From: G963665925 sp963665925
GTDB lineage: Bacteria > Bacillota > Clostridia > Peptostreptococcales > Acidaminobacteraceae
Assembly (NCBI GenBank): GCA_963665925.1
Contig: OY762511.1
Location: 1,426,001 to 1,490,000 of the forward strand
Reading direction: 5' to 3'
Length of the DNA stretch: 64,000 nt
Below the pieces are notes generated by a model. The model searched no databases and had not been told where the DNA came from. It worked only from the letters and a program-made list of their open reading frames with translations. The translations under genes and the position numbers were made by a program. Below are positions 21,480-30,535 of the stretch, piece after piece (the first letter of the stretch is position 1; every line of letters begins with the position of its first letter).

Positions 21480-23549
21480 ATGAGGGATTATAAAGTTGAC
21501 AAAATTCGTAACGTTGCGTTGTTAGGACACGGCGGTAGTGGAAAGACAACTCTGACAGAAGCTGTTCTCTATACATTGGGCAAAACGAAAAAAATGGGCA
21601 GGGTAGAGGACGGAAATACGGTTTCGGATTTTGACAAGGAAGAAGTATCACGTGGATTTTCATTAGGAGCATCTGTTATTCCAGTTGAGTGGAATAATTC
21701 CAAATACAATATCCTTGATACTCCAGGATATTTTGATTTTGTTGGGGACGTGTTCAGTTCACTGCGTGTATCCGGTGGCGCAGTTTTAATGGTCGATGCA
21801 ACTTCGGGCATCGAGGTCGGTACGGAAAAGGCATGGACATTTACAGAGAAGCGCAACATGCCAAAAATCATCTTCGTTAACAAGATGGATAAAGAAAACG
21901 TAAATTACGTGAAGATCATTCGCGAGTTAAAAGATACATTTGGAAAGAAAATCGCACCATTCTGTGTACCAATGGGAGAAGGCGAGAACTTTAAAGGCTT
22001 TATCAATGTGGTTGACATGATTGGCCGTGAGTTCGACGGCAAGTCATGCGTGGACGTTCCAGTTCCTGATGAGTATGAAAGCCGTATCAATCCAGTGCGG
22101 GATATACTCATTGAAGCGGTTGCCGAGACCGATGAAGAAATGATGGAAAAGTATTTTGAGGGTGAAGAGTTCACAGTGGAAGAAATCCACGAGGGTCTTA
22201 GAAAAGGGGTCATTGCAGGTGAAATCGTACCTGTGCTCCTGGGTTCAGCTGAAAAGCAGATTGGTATACATACACTGATGAACATGGTTTATGACTACAT
22301 GCCAACGCCGCTTGATATGCATAAGGAAGGCTATGAAGGCAAAAATCCTGAAACAGATATGCCAGAAGTGCGTATGGTTGACGAAAATGAGCCGTTCTCG
22401 GCATTTGTGTTTAAAACAATCGCCGATCCATTTATCGGTAAGATTTCACTCTTTAAGGTTTACTCCGGTTCTCTTACAAAAGACACGGATATCATCAATG
22501 CCAACAAGGGTGAAGCTGAGAAAATGAATTCCATCTTCCAGTTATGCGGTAAGGAACAGCTTGACTGCAAAAAGATCACAGCTGGTGATATTGCTGCAAT
22601 TGCAAAGCTTTCTGTCACTGAGACAGGCGACACAATCTGCGAAAAGGGTCATCCTATCGTATATCCGGGAATCAACTTGCCAAAGCCTTGTCTTTTCATG
22701 GCCATAGAGCCAAAATCAAAAGGAGATGAAGACAAGATTGGTTCATCACTGCATAGACTGGCAGAGGAAGATCCTTCATTTATTGTTGAAAGGTCTAAGG
22801 AAACACATCAGATGCTGATTGGTGGACAGGGTAACATGCAGGTTCAGGTTATTGTTAACAAGCTAAAGAACAGTTTTGGCGTCAGTGTTGATCTGGCAGA
22901 CCCTAAGGTGGCCTACAGAGAGACCATTCGTGGTGTTGCAACTGTTCAAGGCAAGCATAAGAAACAATCTGGCGGTTCTGGTCAGTATGGTGATGTTCAC
23001 ATCAAATTTGAACCATCTACTGAAGAATTTGTTTTCGAAGAAAAGATCTTCGGCGGCTCTGTGCCGAGACAGTATATACCGGCGGTTGAAAAGGGCTTGA
23101 AGGATTCTCTTGAAAAAGGTATTCTTGCAGGATTCCCTGTTGTGAATGTCAAGGCGACACTTCTTGATGGATCATACCATGCGGTAGATTCCAGCGAGAT
23201 GGCATTTAAGACAGCTGCACATGTGGCCTTCAGAAAAGGGATGGAGCAGGCTCAGCCAGTGCTTCTCGAACCGATCATGAGCGTTGAAATCTATATACCA
23301 GATGAGTACATGGGCGATATCATGGGTGACATGAACAAACGTCGCGGCAGAATCCTGGGTATGGAACCGCATGAAAAAGGATTCCAGAAGGTTATTGCCG
23401 AAGCACCGCAGTCAGAAATGTTCAAGTATGCAACAGAGCTTCGCTCAATGACGCAGGCCAGAGGATTCTTCAATATGTCCTTCGAACGCTATGATGAAGT
23501 GCCAATGCAGATTGCCGTTAAGGTAATAGAGCATGCAAAAGAAGACTAG
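21480..23549 (+). CDS. Elongation factor G-like GTPase (EF-G2 type)
   Basis: A 689-residue translational GTPase with all EF-G domains. The G1 motif is GHGGSGKT, unlike the GHVDHGKT-type P loop usual for canonical EF-G, which places it in the EF-G-like (EF-G2) subgroup. G3 is DTPGYFDF (residues ~80-87) and G4 is NKMD (near 134). The ATG follows AAGGAGG. The rpsL end of the window suggests that a canonical fusA may lie downstream outside it, so this is probably a second EF-G with a specialised role (ribosome recycling or stress has been proposed for the group). It is a single-gene unit with its own promoter. Confidence 0.9.
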   Translation: MRDYKVDKIRNVALLGHGGSGKTTLTEAVLYTLGKTKKMGRVEDGNTVSDFDKEEVSRGFSLGASVIPVEWNNSKYNILDTPGYFDFVGDVFSSLRVSGGAVLMVDATSGIEVGTEKAWTFTEKRNMPKIIFVNKMDKENVNYVKIIRELKDTFGKKIAPFCVPMGEGENFKGFINVVDMIGREFDGKSCVDVPVPDEYESRINPVRDILIEAVAETDEEMMEKYFEGEEFTVEEIHEGLRKGVIAGEIVPVLLGSAEKQIGIHTLMNMVYDYMPTPLDMHKEGYEGKNPETDMPEVRMVDENEPFSAFVFKTIADPFIGKISLFKVYSGSLTKDTDIINANKGEAEKMNSIFQLCGKEQLDCKKITAGDIAAIAKLSVTETGDTICEKGHPIVYPGINLPKPCLFMAIEPKSKGDEDKIGSSLHRLAEEDPSFIVERSKETHQMLIGGQGNMQVQVIVNKLKNSFGVSVDLADPKVAYRETIRGVATVQGKHKKQSGGSGQYGDVHIKFEPSTEEFVFEEKIFGGSVPRQYIPAVEKGLKDSLEKGILAGFPVVNVKATLLDGSYHAVDSSEMAFKTAAHVAFRKGMEQAQPVLLEPIMSVEIYIPDEYMGDIMGDMNKRRGRILGMEPHEKGFQKVIAEAPQSEMFKYATELRSMTQARGFFNMSFERYDEVPMQIAVKVIEHAKED

Positions 23550-23563
23550 ACTAAAGTAATCAG

Positions 23564-23586
23564 GGGCCACTGCCAAGCAGTGGCCC
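23564..23586 (+). other. Hairpin after the EF-G2-type gene
   Basis: Stem GGGCCACTGC / GCAGTGGCCC with loop CAA, but no T run. Its inner sequence is the same as that of the real terminator at 23739, so it looks like a duplicated terminator stem. Confidence 0.8.
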
Positions 23587-23588
23587 TA

Positions 23589-23709
23589 AGACTGTTGAAA
23601 AACTACGAAATCCTGCGTTACTGGATGAAACCCACACCAGTCACGTACGTGAGTACGCTCCCGGAGCAGGTTCCATCCGCGCCTTGACTTTCTAAGTTTT
23701 CAACAGTCT
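23589..23709. repeat. Palindromic interspersed repeat, copy 1
   Basis: A 121-base element with nearly perfect terminal inverted repeats (AGACTGTTGAAAA at 23589 and its complement at 23709) and a second, inner stem (GCGTTACTGGATG... with ...CCATCCGCGCC). The centre contains CCAGTCACGTACGTGAG and GTACGCTCC. A second copy with the same core lies at 36721. It has no coding capacity and resembles REP-like or MITE-like elements. Confidence 0.75.
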
Positions 23710-23738
23710 GGATTTTGTTGACTTTGTCAACAAAATTG

Positions 23739-23766
23739 GGATCACTGCCAAGCAGTGGTCCTTTTT
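23739..23766 (+). terminator. Rho-independent terminator after the palindromic repeat
   Basis: Stem GGATCACTGC / GCAGTGGTCC with loop CAA and five T residues. A further hairpin, ATTTTGTTGAC / GTCAACAAAAT, lies just before it at about 23712-23736. It probably ended the EF-G2 transcript before the repeat was inserted or duplicated. Confidence 0.85.
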
Positions 23767-23893
23767 ATGTAAAGACTAAGAATCGCGCCCGGCTCAACGA
23801 GTTTGTGGGATTTTTTACCGAAAAAAGGTATAATAAGTAGTAAGGCAAACTCTTGTTCCCTCTCGTGATTTGAAAGCCTGGAGGGACAGGTAA

Positions 23894-24409
23894 ATGAAGC
23901 GGGGTGGAAGCGTGAAATGTGAGCACTGCAAAAAAAACACAGCCAGCATCGAGTTGAGTCAGGTGCTTGATGGCGAGCGAAAGGTCATACACCTGTGCGA
24001 GGCATGTGCACAGAATCTTAAACCGTCATCGCCCTTCATGACGAGTGGTTTTATGTCCGGTCTGCTCGATACAATCCATAGCTCAGGGCTTAAGGTGAAC
24101 TATATCAAGACAACAGCCTGCACCAAATGCGGGATGACATACGGGCGTTATAAGGAGTCCGGTTACCTAGGGTGCGACGCTTGCTACAAGGCTTTTGAAG
24201 AAAAGCTCAACCCTCTGATTAGGAGAATACATGGCAGCGAAAGGCATACTGGAAAAATGCCTGTGAAATATTCGGGCTCCATACAGATACAAAGGGAAAT
24301 TGTACGCCTGAAAGGGCAGTTGGATCAGGCCGTGCGCAGGGAGGCCTTTGAGGAGGCTGCACTGCTTCGGGACCGCATCAAGGCACTGGAAAAGACACTG
24401 AAGACATAA
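23894..24409 (+). CDS. mcsA: McsA-like zinc-finger / UVR protein, first gene of the clpC operon
   Basis: A 171-residue cytoplasmic protein with four CxxC pairs (CEHC, CEAC, CTKC, CDAC) and a C-terminal UVR motif (residues ~135-170, RLKGQLDQAVRREAFEEAALLRDRI). In Bacillus, McsA activates the arginine kinase McsB and helps target proteins to ClpC. The ATG at 23894 has a GGAGGGACAGG site; a GTG at 23912 is an alternative that would begin directly at the first zinc motif. TATAAT at 23829 is a probable -10. No ctsR gene and no CtsR-type operator lie upstream, so regulation differs from Bacillus. It is followed by mcsB after 13 bases. Confidence 0.88.
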   Translation: MKRGGSVKCEHCKKNTASIELSQVLDGERKVIHLCEACAQNLKPSSPFMTSGFMSGLLDTIHSSGLKVNYIKTTACTKCGMTYGRYKESGYLGCDACYKAFEEKLNPLIRRIHGSERHTGKMPVKYSGSIQIQREIVRLKGQLDQAVRREAFEEAALLRDRIKALEKTLKT

Positions 24410-24422
24410 GGGGGAAAGCGTC

Positions 24423-25427
24423 ATGCATTTAGATATTGATTCATGCATAATTGAATCGCGTGTACAAGTGGCACGCAATCTCAAAGCCTATCCCTTCCCG
24501 GTGTCCATGGATGCGAAAACCCGTGAACAGCTGGTTCTCGAGCTCAAGGAAATATTCAGCGCCCAGAAGGTGGGAGAGGCGTGCAGGCTTGAATGGCGTA
24601 GCGATAATGAAATCGGATACGCTCAGCAGAAGGTATTCGACTTGCTCTACGGCTTCAGCTATAAGAAGCATGAGAACATGCCCTATCACATAGCGGAAGA
24701 CACGGAAATGGGACTCACGGTTTTCGTCGCGGCAGAAGACCACATGAACATGTTCATACGGGATTACGGTTTTGTAATCAGCCGTCTGTTTGAGGACATT
24801 AACAGAATTGATGATCTCATAGACAGTCTTACGGAGTATGCCTTTGACAGTGAACTGGGTTATCTGACCAGTGAGGTTACCAACGTGGGAACGGCAATAC
24901 ATGGAACCGTGCTAATCCATTTGCCCATGCTTTTTGAGACCGGTCAGATGGAAGGCATAAGTCAGGCCGCTGCACAGCTAGGACTGGGCATTGCGCGATT
25001 TAATGAAGCGGGCGCTGACGCCATCTATAAAATACAGAATCACATTACCCTAGGACGTTCTGAAATGGAAATCATAGACACGATCTGTGAGATCGTGAAA
25101 CAGCTGGCAAAAAAAGAAAATGATGCCCTAAGTGGTGTTGCAAAAGTCAAGGCCATAGAGCTTGAAGACAGGATTTTTAGGTCTCTGGGGCTTCTTCAAA
25201 AGGCGCGTCTTTTGAGCAGACAAGAGGTACTCGGGCACCTTTCGAACATACGGACAGGCATACGGCTCGGGCTGTTTGAGAATCTGGCCATGAAAGACGT
25301 GGACGCCTTAATTTTTTCTACAGATTCAGGACAGCTGCAGCTCAGCAGCCACAAAATACTGAATGCGCAGGAGCTTAGCGCGCAGCGGAGCTTGATTTGC
25401 AGGACATTCTTTAAAAAGGAGGGATAG
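24423..25427 (+). CDS. mcsB: McsB-like protein arginine kinase homologue, apparently lacking key active-site residues
   Basis: By position and overall sequence this is McsB, which in Bacillus phosphorylates arginines on proteins to mark them for ClpC. The alignment is clear: GYLTS-VTNVGT at ~147-157, HLPML, QLGLGI, ITLG at ~208-211, IELEDR. But many residues that bind phosphate or act in catalysis in phosphagen-type kinases are changed. The second Arg of SRIR is Gln15, the Arg after EDH is Asn109, the Cys of CPTN is Glu151, the Arg of LRAS is His160, and the Arg of VVRG is about Ala191. Arg13 and Glu105 remain. It is full length (334 residues), with no frameshift, one base before clpC. It may be a pseudokinase with an adaptor or regulatory role. 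Confidence 0.85.
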   Translation: MHLDIDSCIIESRVQVARNLKAYPFPVSMDAKTREQLVLELKEIFSAQKVGEACRLEWRSDNEIGYAQQKVFDLLYGFSYKKHENMPYHIAEDTEMGLTVFVAAEDHMNMFIRDYGFVISRLFEDINRIDDLIDSLTEYAFDSELGYLTSEVTNVGTAIHGTVLIHLPMLFETGQMEGISQAAAQLGLGIARFNEAGADAIYKIQNHITLGRSEMEIIDTICEIVKQLAKKENDALSGVAKVKAIELEDRIFRSLGLLQKARLLSRQEVLGHLSNIRTGIRLGLFENLAMKDVDALIFSTDSGQLQLSSHKILNAQELSAQRSLICRTFFKKEG

Positions 25428-25428
25428 T

Positions 25429-27951
25429 ATGCCGGTATTTGAAAAGTTATCAAGAGCGTCAAGGAAAGCCGTCAATACGGCGTTCGACGAAGCACGCCAT
25501 CTGGGCCATAATTTTGTTGGGCTGGAACACATCCTCCTTGGTCTTGTCAGATCGACAGACAATAAGGTCTCAGCCATATTGCTGGAACAGGGCATACGGG
25601 TGGAGGACATTCGTCTGGAAGTCATCAAGCTGACAGGACAAAGTGTTTTTCAAGCAAATGTGGACGGCTATTCGCCAAGGGCGCGCACCTGCCTTGACCA
25701 AAGTGCTCTTATTGCAGAAATGCTTGGCTACGGTACAATTGAGCCTGAGCATATTATGCTTGCGATACTAGAAAACGAAGACTCGGTGGCATACATGGCA
25801 ATTGATGCCCTGATGATAGACTTGCTTGAACTGAAAAACACATTGAAAATCATTTCTCTCGAGGCAGGCGACTTTGACGTACCTGAAGAAAAGGAGTCCA
25901 GTCCTGAGCGGGACATAAAGGCCCTTACAGAAGCCATGCGTGCCAGTGCCAAGGTGAGCGAAAAGGAGGAGGGGCCAAAGGAAAAACTGCTTGACCAGTT
26001 TGGGGTCAACTTGACATCGCTGGCCTCTGACAAGCGGCTTGACCCTGTTGTCGGTCGGGCTGTGGAAATCAAACGCATGATTCAGGTCCTTTGCAGACGG
26101 ACTAAGAACAATCCATGTCTTGTCGGTGAGCCGGGGGTTGGAAAGACAGCGGTGGTTGAAGGTCTGGCACACCTCATTGCAGAAGGCACCGTACCCGAAC
26201 GGCTGATTGGCAAGAAAATCGTATCCCTCAATATGGGCAGTCTACTTGCAGGGACAAAATACAGGGGCGAGTTCGAACAGCGCCTTACAAACATACTGAA
26301 GGAAATTCAAGAGGACCGGGACGTCCTCCTCTTTATAGATGAACTGCATACGATCATCGGTGCAGGCGGTGCGGAAGGGGCCATCGATGCCTCGAGCATT
26401 CTCAAACCCAGTCTTGCGCGCGGTGAAATTCAGGTCATTGGTGCGACGACATCAAGTGAGTATCAGAAGTATATTGAAAGGGATTCTGCCCTGGAACGCA
26501 GATTCCAGCCAATACGAGTCAATGAGCCATCTGTTGAAGATACGCTGGATATTCTAAAAGGGGTTAAGGAATCCTATGAAGGACATCATAATGTCTATAT
26601 CAAGGATGAAGCGATTCTGGCTGCGGTTGAGCTTTCAGACCGGTATATCGCAGACCGGTTTTTACCGGATAAGGCTGTCGATATTGTAGATGAAGCCTGC
26701 TCTATGGTGCGTATTGACGCGGCAGGTGACCCTGCACATATCGAAGCTCTGAGCAGCCGACTTGAAGAAATCAGGGTGGACAAGGCAAAGGCAATCCACG
26801 AGCTGGCCTTTGAGAAGGCCGCTCAGCTGCGTGACAGAGAACGTGAGGTTATTGAAAGAATTGAAATTGAAAGAGCACTTTACAGAGAAACGCTGGAGGT
26901 CAATCTGATTGTTGACAGGTCACATATTGAAGCGGTGGTTTCCGAGTGGACCGGGATTCCCGTTGCAAGAATCGCAACCTCTGAGAAGGCGCGGTTGCTT
27001 CATTTGGAGGACCAGCTCCAGAAGCGGGTGATTGGACAGGTTGAGGCTGTAGAACTCGTATCAAAGGCCATCAGAAGGTCTCGGGTAGGTCTGGCAAATC
27101 CAGGACGACCAATCGGGTCCTTTATTTTCCTCGGACCGACCGGCGTGGGCAAGACAGAGCTTTCAAAAGCGCTTGCGGAGTCCCTCTTCGGAGAGACGGA
27201 CTCGCTGATCCGTGTAGATATGTCAGAGTATATGGAGAAGCACCACGTTTCAAAACTTATCGGTTCACCCCCGGGGTATGTCGGACATGAGGAGGGCGGC
27301 CAGCTGACGGAGAAAGTCAGACGCAGACCGTATGCCGTGGTACTTTTTGATGAGATTGAGAAGGCACATTCCGATGTTTTCAACATACTCCTGCAGATAC
27401 TTGATGATGGCATTCTGACAGACTCCAAGGGGCGAAATGTCAACTTCAAGAATACGGTCATCATCATGACATCAAATGTCGGGGTAGATAAGATCAAGAA
27501 GCAGGCCTCTGTCGGATTCATGACAGATGACGGCAATGTGGACTATATGGCCTATGAAGGCATGAAGGAAACCCTTATGGAAGAAATGAAGGAGAGCTTC
27601 CGTCCCGAGTTCATCAATCGTATAGATGACATCATTGTATTCCACCGCTTAAAAGAAGCGGATCTCGTAAAAATTCTCGAAATACTGCTGATGGAGTTCA
27701 GGGAGCGCCTTCAGCGTCTTGGCATAGAAATCGAGGTTTCAGGTGCCCTGAAGCATATCATATGCACGGAGGGCTACAGCGATACTTATGGTGCAAGGCC
27801 GCTCAAGCGCATGGTTACAAAGTTCATCGAGGACCCGGTGTCGGAAGAGATACTCCAAGGCGGGATCACACAGGGGGACAGGATTCTGTTAGACTATGTC
27901 GATGCAAAAGTTACTGTAAGAAAAACAAATAGGACAGTCAGCAAGGTTTAA
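25429..27951 (+). CDS. clpC: ATP-dependent Clp protease ATP-binding subunit ClpC
   Basis: The AAA+ unfoldase that feeds proteins to ClpP. In order: two Clp N repeats (residues ~5-145), first AAA+ module with GEPGVGKTA (~225) and FIDELHT, middle domain with UVR-like coiled coil (~440-490), second AAA+ module with GPTGVGKTE (~570) and LFDEIEKAH, and a ClpB D2-small domain. In the N domain, Glu33 and Glu107 lie in EHI motifs matching Bacillus Glu32 and Glu106, the residues reported to hold phosphoarginine. The docking site for tagged proteins thus looks intact even though McsB next door does not. It starts with ATG behind AAAAAGGAGG that overlaps the end of mcsB. Confidence 0.96.
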   Translation: MPVFEKLSRASRKAVNTAFDEARHLGHNFVGLEHILLGLVRSTDNKVSAILLEQGIRVEDIRLEVIKLTGQSVFQANVDGYSPRARTCLDQSALIAEMLGYGTIEPEHIMLAILENEDSVAYMAIDALMIDLLELKNTLKIISLEAGDFDVPEEKESSPERDIKALTEAMRASAKVSEKEEGPKEKLLDQFGVNLTSLASDKRLDPVVGRAVEIKRMIQVLCRRTKNNPCLVGEPGVGKTAVVEGLAHLIAEGTVPERLIGKKIVSLNMGSLLAGTKYRGEFEQRLTNILKEIQEDRDVLLFIDELHTIIGAGGAEGAIDASSILKPSLARGEIQVIGATTSSEYQKYIERDSALERRFQPIRVNEPSVEDTLDILKGVKESYEGHHNVYIKDEAILAAVELSDRYIADRFLPDKAVDIVDEACSMVRIDAAGDPAHIEALSSRLEEIRVDKAKAIHELAFEKAAQLRDREREVIERIEIERALYRETLEVNLIVDRSHIEAVVSEWTGIPVARIATSEKARLLHLEDQLQKRVIGQVEAVELVSKAIRRSRVGLANPGRPIGSFIFLGPTGVGKTELSKALAESLFGETDSLIRVDMSEYMEKHHVSKLIGSPPGYVGHEEGGQLTEKVRRRPYAVVLFDEIEKAHSDVFNILLQILDDGILTDSKGRNVNFKNTVIIMTSNVGVDKIKKQASVGFMTDDGNVDYMAYEGMKETLMEEMKESFRPEFINRIDDIIVFHRLKEADLVKILEILLMEFRERLQRLGIEIEVSGALKHIICTEGYSDTYGARPLKRMVTKFIEDPVSEEILQGGITQGDRILLDYVDAKVTVRKTNRTVSKV

Positions 27952-27971
27952 TGAAAATAGAGGTGTGGGTT

Positions 27972-29342
27972 TTGGCAAAGAGTAAATCAAAATTTGTATG
28001 TCAGTCATGTGGATACATGTCTGTGAAGTGGCTGGGAAAATGTCCAGGATGCGGTGAATGGGACTCCTTTGTGGAAGAGCTTGAAGCGTCAAAGAGTGCG
28101 CATAAGAATGAGGCTAAGACGATCAGCACGGCTTCGAAGCCACAAAGACTGAGTGAAATCACATTTGAGAATGAAGACAGGACGAAAACCAATATTGCCG
28201 AACTGGACAGAGTGCTTGGCGGAGGCATCGTCAGAGGCTCTCTGGTTCTGGTGGGGGGAGACCCGGGAATCGGAAAATCGACACTCCTGCTGCAGGTTGC
28301 GGACCTCATCGCGCGTCAGAAAAAGAAGGTGCTCTATGTTTCGGGAGAGGAATCCATCAAACAGACCAAGCTGCGGGCGGACCGTCTGAACGCAGGCAGT
28401 GACAATCTTCTGATCGTTGCTGAAAACAATCTGGACAGAATTCTTGCCCATATCGAAACTGAAAAGCCTGACCTGCTCATAACAGACTCCATACAGACAG
28501 TCTATCATCCAGAGGTTGCTTCGGCGCCAGGGAGTGTATCACAGGTACGCGAGGCCACAGGTGTTCTCATGCGTGTCGCCAAGGGCATGGGGATTGCGAC
28601 CTTTATAGTTGGCCATGTGACGAAAAGCGGGTCCATAGCCGGACCTAAGGTTCTGGAGCACATGGTGGACACGGTTCTTTACTTTGAAGGTGAAAAACAC
28701 AACGTCTATCGGATTCTGCGAGCTGTAAAGAATCGTTTCGGATCGACCAATGAAATCGGTATATTTGAAATGAGCAACAGGGGACTCATAGAGGTTCAGA
28801 ATCCTTCAAATCTATTTTTATCCAACAGACCTGAAGAAGCCCCTGGGTCGGTGGTTATAGCTGCCATGGAAGGCAGTCGCCCTGTCCTAATCGAGCTTCA
28901 GGCCCTTGTTTCCCAGTCGAGCTTTGGAAATCCAAGGCGTATGGCCAATGGCGTGGACTACAACCGCGTGATTATGCTCATGGCGGTGCTTGAAAAGCGC
29001 GTCGGTATGATGATTAGCGATCAGGATGGGTATGTAAATGTTGTAGGGGGCATGTCACTGGATGAACCGGCTGCTGACCTTGCAATTATTACTGCAATTG
29101 CATCAAGCTTCAGGAATAAACCTGTAGACCCGAGCACCATGATTTTTGGAGAGGTCGGACTGACCGGTGAAATCCGAAGCGTATCCCACGCACAGAACAG
29201 ACTGATTGAATCCAGCAAAATGGGTTTTAAGAAATGTGTTCTCCCTAAGGGAAATATGGATGGTCTTGAAATACCCAAGGGTATTCAGGTGTACGGCATA
29301 GAAACTGTAGAGGAAGCCTTTGCCATACTATTTGGGAGGTAG
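27972..29342 (+). CDS. radA: DNA repair protein RadA
   Basis: RecA-related ATPase that helps branch migration in recombination. N-terminal zinc finger CQSCGYMSVKWLGKCPGCG, Walker A GGDPGIGKST (near residue 90), the RadA-specific KNRFGS motif (about 250) and a C-terminal Lon-like domain (EVGLTGEIRSV). The frame is open from an ATG at 27951 that overlaps the clpC stop. I prefer the TTG at 27972, because AGAGGTG stands just before it and relatives begin MAKSKSKF at this point. It is co-transcribed with clpC and disA. Confidence 0.94.
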   Translation: MAKSKSKFVCQSCGYMSVKWLGKCPGCGEWDSFVEELEASKSAHKNEAKTISTASKPQRLSEITFENEDRTKTNIAELDRVLGGGIVRGSLVLVGGDPGIGKSTLLLQVADLIARQKKKVLYVSGEESIKQTKLRADRLNAGSDNLLIVAENNLDRILAHIETEKPDLLITDSIQTVYHPEVASAPGSVSQVREATGVLMRVAKGMGIATFIVGHVTKSGSIAGPKVLEHMVDTVLYFEGEKHNVYRILRAVKNRFGSTNEIGIFEMSNRGLIEVQNPSNLFLSNRPEEAPGSVVIAAMEGSRPVLIELQALVSQSSFGNPRRMANGVDYNRVIMLMAVLEKRVGMMISDQDGYVNVVGGMSLDEPAADLAIITAIASSFRNKPVDPSTMIFGEVGLTGEIRSVSHAQNRLIESSKMGFKKCVLPKGNMDGLEIPKGIQVYGIETVEEAFAILFGR

Positions 29343-29347
29343 TCATT

Positions 29348-30424
29348 ATGGCACTAAAGCGCGCAATGGATAAAAAATTAATGGAAACACTTAAAATGCT
29401 TGCTCCAGGAACCGTGCACAGAGAGGGACTCAACAATATCCTCAATGCGCGGACCGGTGCGCTGATTGTTTTTGGCGATGACAGTGAATCTCTTAAGATT
29501 ACCGATGGTGGCTTTGACATCGATAAGGACTATTCACCGACCCATTTGTATGAGCTTGCAAAAATGGATGGGGCTGTGGTGCTTTCATCCGATGGCAAGC
29601 GAATTTTGAAGGCAAATACACAGCTCAACCCCGACCCGAGTATTGAAACCAAGGAGACGGGGACGCGCCACAGGACAGCGGAGCGTGTGGCCAAGCAGAC
29701 CGGGCAACTTGTCGTGTCAATTTCACAGCGACGCAATGTCATTACGATTTACAGGGGCGATGTGAAATACGTGTTCAGAGATATCAACGTCTTGCTCACA
29801 AAAGCCAATCAGGCCATACAGACCCTCGAGAAGTACAGGAAGTCCTTCGATGAAGCGGTCAAGGTACTTACGACACTTGAAATAGATGACCTTGTGACCT
29901 TGAATGACGTGTGTCTGTGCATGATGCGTGCAGAAATACTCCTAAGGGTTTCAACGGAAATTGAGCAGTATATTACCGAGCTTGGGCGTGAAGGCCGCCT
30001 GGTTTCCATGCAGATGGAGGAACTCTCAGGCCCTGTGGAGGGTGAACTGAAAAATATTATTGAGGATTATAAGAAGGAACAGCTGGAAACCGATGAGATA
30101 TACCAGAGTCTGTGGACCTATTCGTCAGAAGCGCTTCTTGACCCGATGAATATGGCAAAATCGCTTGGATATCTTTCCAGTGCAGACCTTTTGGATGCGC
30201 CGGTGTTTACGAGAGGATACAGGATTCTTTCGAAAATTCCACGGCTACCTTCCAATGTCATATACAACATTATCCTGCACTTCGATGACTTCCAGGATAT
30301 TTTGGTCGCAACCAACGACGAACTTGATGAAGTTGAGGGTGTGGGCATGGTACGGGCAAGGAACATACGTGAAGGCCTCAGACGCATTAGCGAAAGAAGT
30401 CTCATTGACACACACCGGCCATGA
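29348..30424 (+). CDS. disA: DNA integrity scanning protein DisA (diadenylate cyclase)
   Basis: Scans DNA for lesions and makes cyclic di-AMP while it slides freely. The N-terminal DAC domain has the DGA (residues 75-77) and RHR (GTRHRTAERV, near 107-116) active-site motifs. The middle is a helical spine and the C-terminus a helix-hairpin-helix DNA-binding domain (VEGVGMVRARNIREGL). The 358-residue length is normal. It ends the clpC operon, five bases after radA, and a terminator follows. Confidence 0.96.
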   Translation: MALKRAMDKKLMETLKMLAPGTVHREGLNNILNARTGALIVFGDDSESLKITDGGFDIDKDYSPTHLYELAKMDGAVVLSSDGKRILKANTQLNPDPSIETKETGTRHRTAERVAKQTGQLVVSISQRRNVITIYRGDVKYVFRDINVLLTKANQAIQTLEKYRKSFDEAVKVLTTLEIDDLVTLNDVCLCMMRAEILLRVSTEIEQYITELGREGRLVSMQMEELSGPVEGELKNIIEDYKKEQLETDEIYQSLWTYSSEALLDPMNMAKSLGYLSSADLLDAPVFTRGYRILSKIPRLPSNVIYNIILHFDDFQDILVATNDELDEVEGVGMVRARNIREGLRRISERSLIDTHRP

Positions 30425-30456
30425 CAGCAGACAAACAAAACCAAAAAAAATGAAAA

Positions 30457-30492
30457 GAAGCTTCCGGCAAAATGCCGAAAGCTTCTTTTTTT
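30457..30492 (+). terminator. Bidirectional terminator between disA and amt
   Basis: Stem GAAGCTTCCGGCA / TGCCGAAAGCTTC with a short loop and seven T residues on the plus strand. The opposite strand also shows a T-rich tail, so it can end the convergent amt transcript too. Confidence 0.9.
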
Positions 30493-30535
30493 ATCAGTCA
30501 ATCAGACAAGCGCGCGCAATGCCTGATACTGAAAG

